Origin: Firmicutes bacterium UBA4975
Lineage (GTDB): Bacteria > Bacillota > Proteinivoracia > UBA4975
Direction of reading: 5' to 3'
DNA length: 64,000 nucleotides
Assembly: GCA_002397155.1 (NCBI GenBank)
Contig: DGZR01000079.1
Span: forward strand, 424-64,423
The first letter of the stretch is position 1; every line of letters starts with the position of its first letter. Below the pieces are notes generated by a model that saw only the letters and a program-made list of their open reading frames with translations, did no database searches and was not told the origin of the DNA. Positions 61,204 through 64,000 of the stretch are shown here, one piece after another. Both the position numbers and the translations under genes were made by a program.

Positions 61204-62517
61204 TTGCTGCCAATTGTAGCGGTAGTCGGCAGGCCCAATGTGGGCAAATCCACCTTGTTCAACAAGATAATGCAGCAGCGGCTGGCCATCGTAGAGGACA
61301 CCCCCGGGGTCACTCGGGACAGGCTCTACGCCCAGACCGACTGGAGCGGACACAACTTTTTCCTGGTGGACACCGGCGGTTTCGCCCTGGTAGACGAGCC
61401 CCTCGCCCTGGCAGTGACCAAGCAGGCGGAAGAAGCGGTGTGGGAGAGCGATGTCATCATCTTTCTGGTGGACGGGAAAGAAGGGCTGGCCCCCGATGAC
61501 CGGGAGGTAGCCGAGCTCTTGCGCCGCAGCAAGAAGCCCGTCGTCGTCGTTGTCAACAAGGTCGACGATTTCAGCCGGAGCCAGGAGCTGCTCTCGGACT
61601 TTTATGAATTGGGTCTGGGGGAGCCCCTGCCTATTTCGGCGGCCAATGGCCTAAACATCGGCGACCTCTTGGACGTCATTGTCTCCCACCTGGAGAAGCT
61701 GCCCCTGCCCGAAGAGGACGAAGACACCATTGCCGTGGCCTGTATCGGCCGCCCCAACGTGGGCAAATCCTCCCTGGTCAACCGGCTGGCCGGCCAGGAG
61801 AGGGCGGTGGTCAGCCCCATCCCCGGCACCACCCGGGACGCCATCGACACCACCATTTACCACAACGGGCGGAAGATGACCCTGATCGACACCGCCGGAT
61901 TGCGCCGCAAGAGCCGGCTGGCTTCGGGCATCGAGTACTACAGCATGCTCCGCAGTGTGCGGGCGGTCCAGCGCTGCCACATCGCCCTCTTGGTCCTGGA
62001 CGGCCCCGAAGGGCTCACCGAACAGGATAAGCGTATCGCCGGCATCGCCCATGAGGCGGGCAAGGCGGTAATCCTCCTGGTGAACAAGTGGGATATCGTG
62101 GTCAAGGACACCAATACCATGGCCAAGTATAAAAGGGACCTGCGCTCCGAACTAAAATTCCTGGAATACGCCAACATCGAATTTGTCTCCGCCCTCACCG
62201 GCGCCCGCCTGCCCGGCCTTTTGACCCTGGTGGAAAAGACGATGGAACAGTACCAAAGGCGGATCAGTACCGGCCTGCTCAACGACCTGCTGGTGGACGC
62301 TGTCCTGGCCAATCCCCCTTCTACTAAGGGGACCCGGGTCAAGATGTTCTACATAACCCAGGTTTCCGTCAAACCGCCCCGCTTCGTCCTCTTTGTCAGC
62401 GATCCGGAAAGGGTGCATTTTTCCTGGCTGCGCTACTTGGAAAACCGCATCCGGGAGGCCTTTGGCTTTGAAGGGACGCCGATGCAGTTCGCCTTGCGAA
62501 AGAGGGGAAGCAGATGA
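61204..62517 (+). CDS. der: Ribosome-associated GTPase Der (EngA)
   Basis: The 437-residue protein has two tandem G domains, each with GRPNVGKS (about residues 9 and 182), switch segments DTPGVTRDR and IPGTTRDAIDT, NKVD and NKWD, and a C-terminal KH-like domain. This double-GTPase layout is unique to Der, which assembles the 50S subunit. TTG at 61204 is chosen because GGAGGGGGG ends seven bases before it and gives the standard length; ATG at 61186 is the alternative. It overlaps gpsA by four bases. Confidence 0.96.
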   Translation: MLPIVAVVGRPNVGKSTLFNKIMQQRLAIVEDTPGVTRDRLYAQTDWSGHNFFLVDTGGFALVDEPLALAVTKQAEEAVWESDVIIFLVDGKEGLAPDDREVAELLRRSKKPVVVVVNKVDDFSRSQELLSDFYELGLGEPLPISAANGLNIGDLLDVIVSHLEKLPLPEEDEDTIAVACIGRPNVGKSSLVNRLAGQERAVVSPIPGTTRDAIDTTIYHNGRKMTLIDTAGLRRKSRLASGIEYYSMLRSVRAVQRCHIALLVLDGPEGLTEQDKRIAGIAHEAGKAVILLVNKWDIVVKDTNTMAKYKRDLRSELKFLEYANIEFVSALTGARLPGLLTLVEKTMEQYQRRISTGLLNDLLVDAVLANPPSTKGTRVKMFYITQVSVKPPRFVLFVSDPERVHFSWLRYLENRIREAFGFEGTPMQFALRKRGSR

Positions 62518-63527
62518 CAAAGAAAATCGGGGTCATCGGTGCCGGAGGCTGGGGAACGGCGGTGGCCCTGCTCCTGGCAAAAAAAGGCCATAAAGTGACC
62601 CTCTGGACCCGGCGAGAAGAGTTCTGCCGGCACCTGGAGAAATACCGGGAAAATACCGTGTACCTGCCCGGGGTGTTCTTACCGGTTGGCTTGGAGCTGA
62701 CCAGCTCCCTGGCCCAGGCGGTAACCGGCATGGACCTGGTGGCTTTCGCCACTCCCGCCAAGGCAGTGCGGCAGACCGCCCAGGCCATCCGGCCCCATCT
62801 TGCCCAAGAGACAATTCTGGTCAGCCTGAGCAAGGGGCTGGAGAGAGAGACCTTTTTCCGCTGCTCCCAGGTCCTCACCCAGGTGCTGGGCCTGTCCCAG
62901 CGCACCGTGGTAATCAGCGGACCCAACCACGCTGAAGAGGTGGCCCGGGACATCCCCACCGCCACCGTGGCGGCGGGATACAGTCTGGGGGCCGCCCAAG
63001 AAGTCCAAGAGGTCTTCATGACCCCCAAGTTCCGGGTCTACACCAACACCGACGTCATCGGGGTGGAATTGGCCGGAGCGCTGAAAAACATCATCGCCCT
63101 TGGGGCCGGGGTCGTGGACGGCCTGGGCTTCGGAGATAACACTAAGGCTACCCTGGTGACTCGGGGACTGGCAGAAATGGCCCGCCTGGGCCTGAAACTG
63201 GGAGCGGAAAACATAACCTTTGCCGGCTTGGCCGGCATCGGGGACCTTATCGCCACCTGCACCAGCAAGCAGAGCCGGAACTGGCAGGCGGGCTACGCCC
63301 TGGGCAAGGGGGAGAGCTTGGCCGACATTCGCCACGGCCAGGTAGTAGAAGGGGTGGCCACTACCCTGACGGCCTCTATCCTGGCCGGCAAGATGGGGGT
63401 GGACATGCCCATCACCGACGCCCTCCGCCAGGTAATCTTCCAGGGAAAATCCCCCCTCCTGGCGGTCTCCGACCTGATGATCCGGGACAAGGCCCACGAA
63501 ATCGAAGATATTCTCCCTCGGGAATAG
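62514..63527 (+). CDS. gpsA: Glycerol-3-phosphate dehydrogenase [NAD(P)+]
   Basis: The 337-residue protein has the NAD(P) motif IGVIGAGGWGTAVALLLAKKG and the catalytic ELAGALKNIIALGAGVVDGLGFGDNTKATLVTRG block (in parts, about residues 184-217), whose Lys is the active-site residue. It makes sn-glycerol-3-phosphate for phospholipids. The order der-gpsA-spoIVA is common in Clostridia; plsY, often between der and gpsA, is absent here. Confidence 0.96.
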   Translation: MTKKIGVIGAGGWGTAVALLLAKKGHKVTLWTRREEFCRHLEKYRENTVYLPGVFLPVGLELTSSLAQAVTGMDLVAFATPAKAVRQTAQAIRPHLAQETILVSLSKGLERETFFRCSQVLTQVLGLSQRTVVISGPNHAEEVARDIPTATVAAGYSLGAAQEVQEVFMTPKFRVYTNTDVIGVELAGALKNIIALGAGVVDGLGFGDNTKATLVTRGLAEMARLGLKLGAENITFAGLAGIGDLIATCTSKQSRNWQAGYALGKGESLADIRHGQVVEGVATTLTASILAGKMGVDMPITDALRQVIFQGKSPLLAVSDLMIRDKAHEIEDILPRE

Positions 63528-63556
63528 CTTTGCCAAGATTTGTCCTCCCCCCGGGA

Positions 63557-63582
63557 ATACAACCATATTTTGCACATATATA
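63557..63582 (+). promoter_or_regulatory. Candidate sigma-E promoter for spoIVA
   Basis: ATA (63557-63559) and CATATATA (63575-63582), separated by 15 bases, approximate the sigma-E pattern. spoIVA is a known sigma-E gene. The match is imperfect. Confidence 0.35.
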
Positions 63583-63623
63583 TAATGTGAGCAAAACCGG
63601 ATATTGTGAGGGGGAGGAGAACA

Positions 63624-64000
63624 GTGGCAGAATACAGCCTATACCACGATATTGCCAAGAGGACCGGTGGTGATATCTACCTGGGCGTAGTCGGTCCTGT
63701 ACGCACGGGAAAGTCGACGTTCATCAAAAAGTTTATGGAACTGATGGTAATACCCAACATCAACGAAGAGGACCGCCTCAGGGCAGTAGATGAGCTACCC
63801 CAGAGCAGCGGGGGCAAGACCATCACCACAACCGAGCCAAAATTTGTTCCCGACGAGGCGGTGGAAGTTCAGTTTGCCGACCAAAATTTCACCATGCGGG
63901 TCCGCCTGGTGGACTGCGTCGGCTACACTGTAGATTCTGCCTTGGGGTACCTAGACGAGCGGGGAGAACGCCTGGTCATGTCCCCCTGGGCCGACGAAGA
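63624..64000 (+). CDS. spoIVA: Stage IV sporulation protein A (partial, N-terminal 125 residues)
   Basis: The frame is open to the window edge. It shows the SpoIVA start pattern SLYHDIAKRTGGDIYLGVVG followed by the Walker A GPVRTGKST, then FIKKFMELMVIPNI and SSGGKTITTTEPKFVP. SpoIVA is the ATPase that polymerises on the outer forespore membrane as the base layer of the spore coat. The GTG at 63624 has GGGGGAGGAG nine bases upstream. The remaining three-quarters of the protein lies outside the window. Confidence 0.96.
   Translation, partial: MAEYSLYHDIAKRTGGDIYLGVVGPVRTGKSTFIKKFMELMVIPNINEEDRLRAVDELPQSSGGKTITTTEPKFVPDEAVEVQFADQNFTMRVRLVDCVGYTVDSALGYLDERGERLVMSPWADE

Overview
The window comes from an endospore-forming, Gram-positive bacterium of the Clostridia type (Bacillota). 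The evidence is gpr, a SpoIIP-type protein, yqfC/yqfD, spoIVA and a LysM-SleB hydrolase, together with a CIRCE-hrcA-grpE-dnaK-dnaJ operon, an L27 with a cleavable N-terminal extension next to its protease Prp, and an IspH-S1 fusion. Most of the window is GC-rich and tightly packed, with many GTG and TTG starts. No rRNA, tRNA, CRISPR array or intact insertion sequence was seen. The genus cannot be named from sequence alone.

Region 1 (1-16.45 kb) is visibly more AT-rich and holds a catabolic island. It contains a MatC-like permease, an ACMSD-type amidohydrolase, an IclR regulator, and a four-subunit 2-oxoacid:ferredoxin oxidoreductase (gamma-delta-alpha-beta). These are followed by butyrate kinase, a ketopantoate-reductase-like enzyme and phosphate butyryltransferase, then an Nramp-like transporter, a DapA/NAL-family lyase, a DASS-type transporter and a PrpR_N-PAS-AAA+-Fis sigma-54 activator. 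Three sequences with exact -24/-12 spacing lie before the Nramp-like gene. My reading, an inference, is that an imported organic acid is decarboxylated or cleaved to a 2-oxoacid. That acid is oxidised to an acyl-CoA with ferredoxin reduction, and ATP is made through acyl phosphate (Ptb-Buk). The substrate is unknown.

Region 2 (16.5-41.6 kb) is housekeeping: rplU-prp-rpmA-obgE-nadD-LCP/LytR_C-rsfS-methyltransferase, comEA, a SleB-like gene, pyrR-comEC-holA, rpsT, a holin-like gene, gpr, spoIIP, the hrcA heat-shock operon continuing into prmA-rsmE-mtaB, a HIT protein, rpsU, nfeD and floA.

Region 3 (41.6-43.9 kb) is an ABC exporter whose first permease gene has lost its 5' end. It lies directly behind a strong terminator and looks like a remnant of an inserted cassette.

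Region 4 (44-64 kb) continues with yqfC-yqfD-phoH-pgpH-ybeY-dgkA, two tandem DUF881 genes, cdd, era, recO, a divergent GlyS-like gene without glyQ, and cmk. It then holds the ispH-S1 fusion overlapping fni, a DUF1614 gene, a DUF3189 pair, der, gpsA and the start of spoIVA. The era gene has no ATG, GTG or TTG that would preserve its P-loop; the best-placed initiator is ATC.
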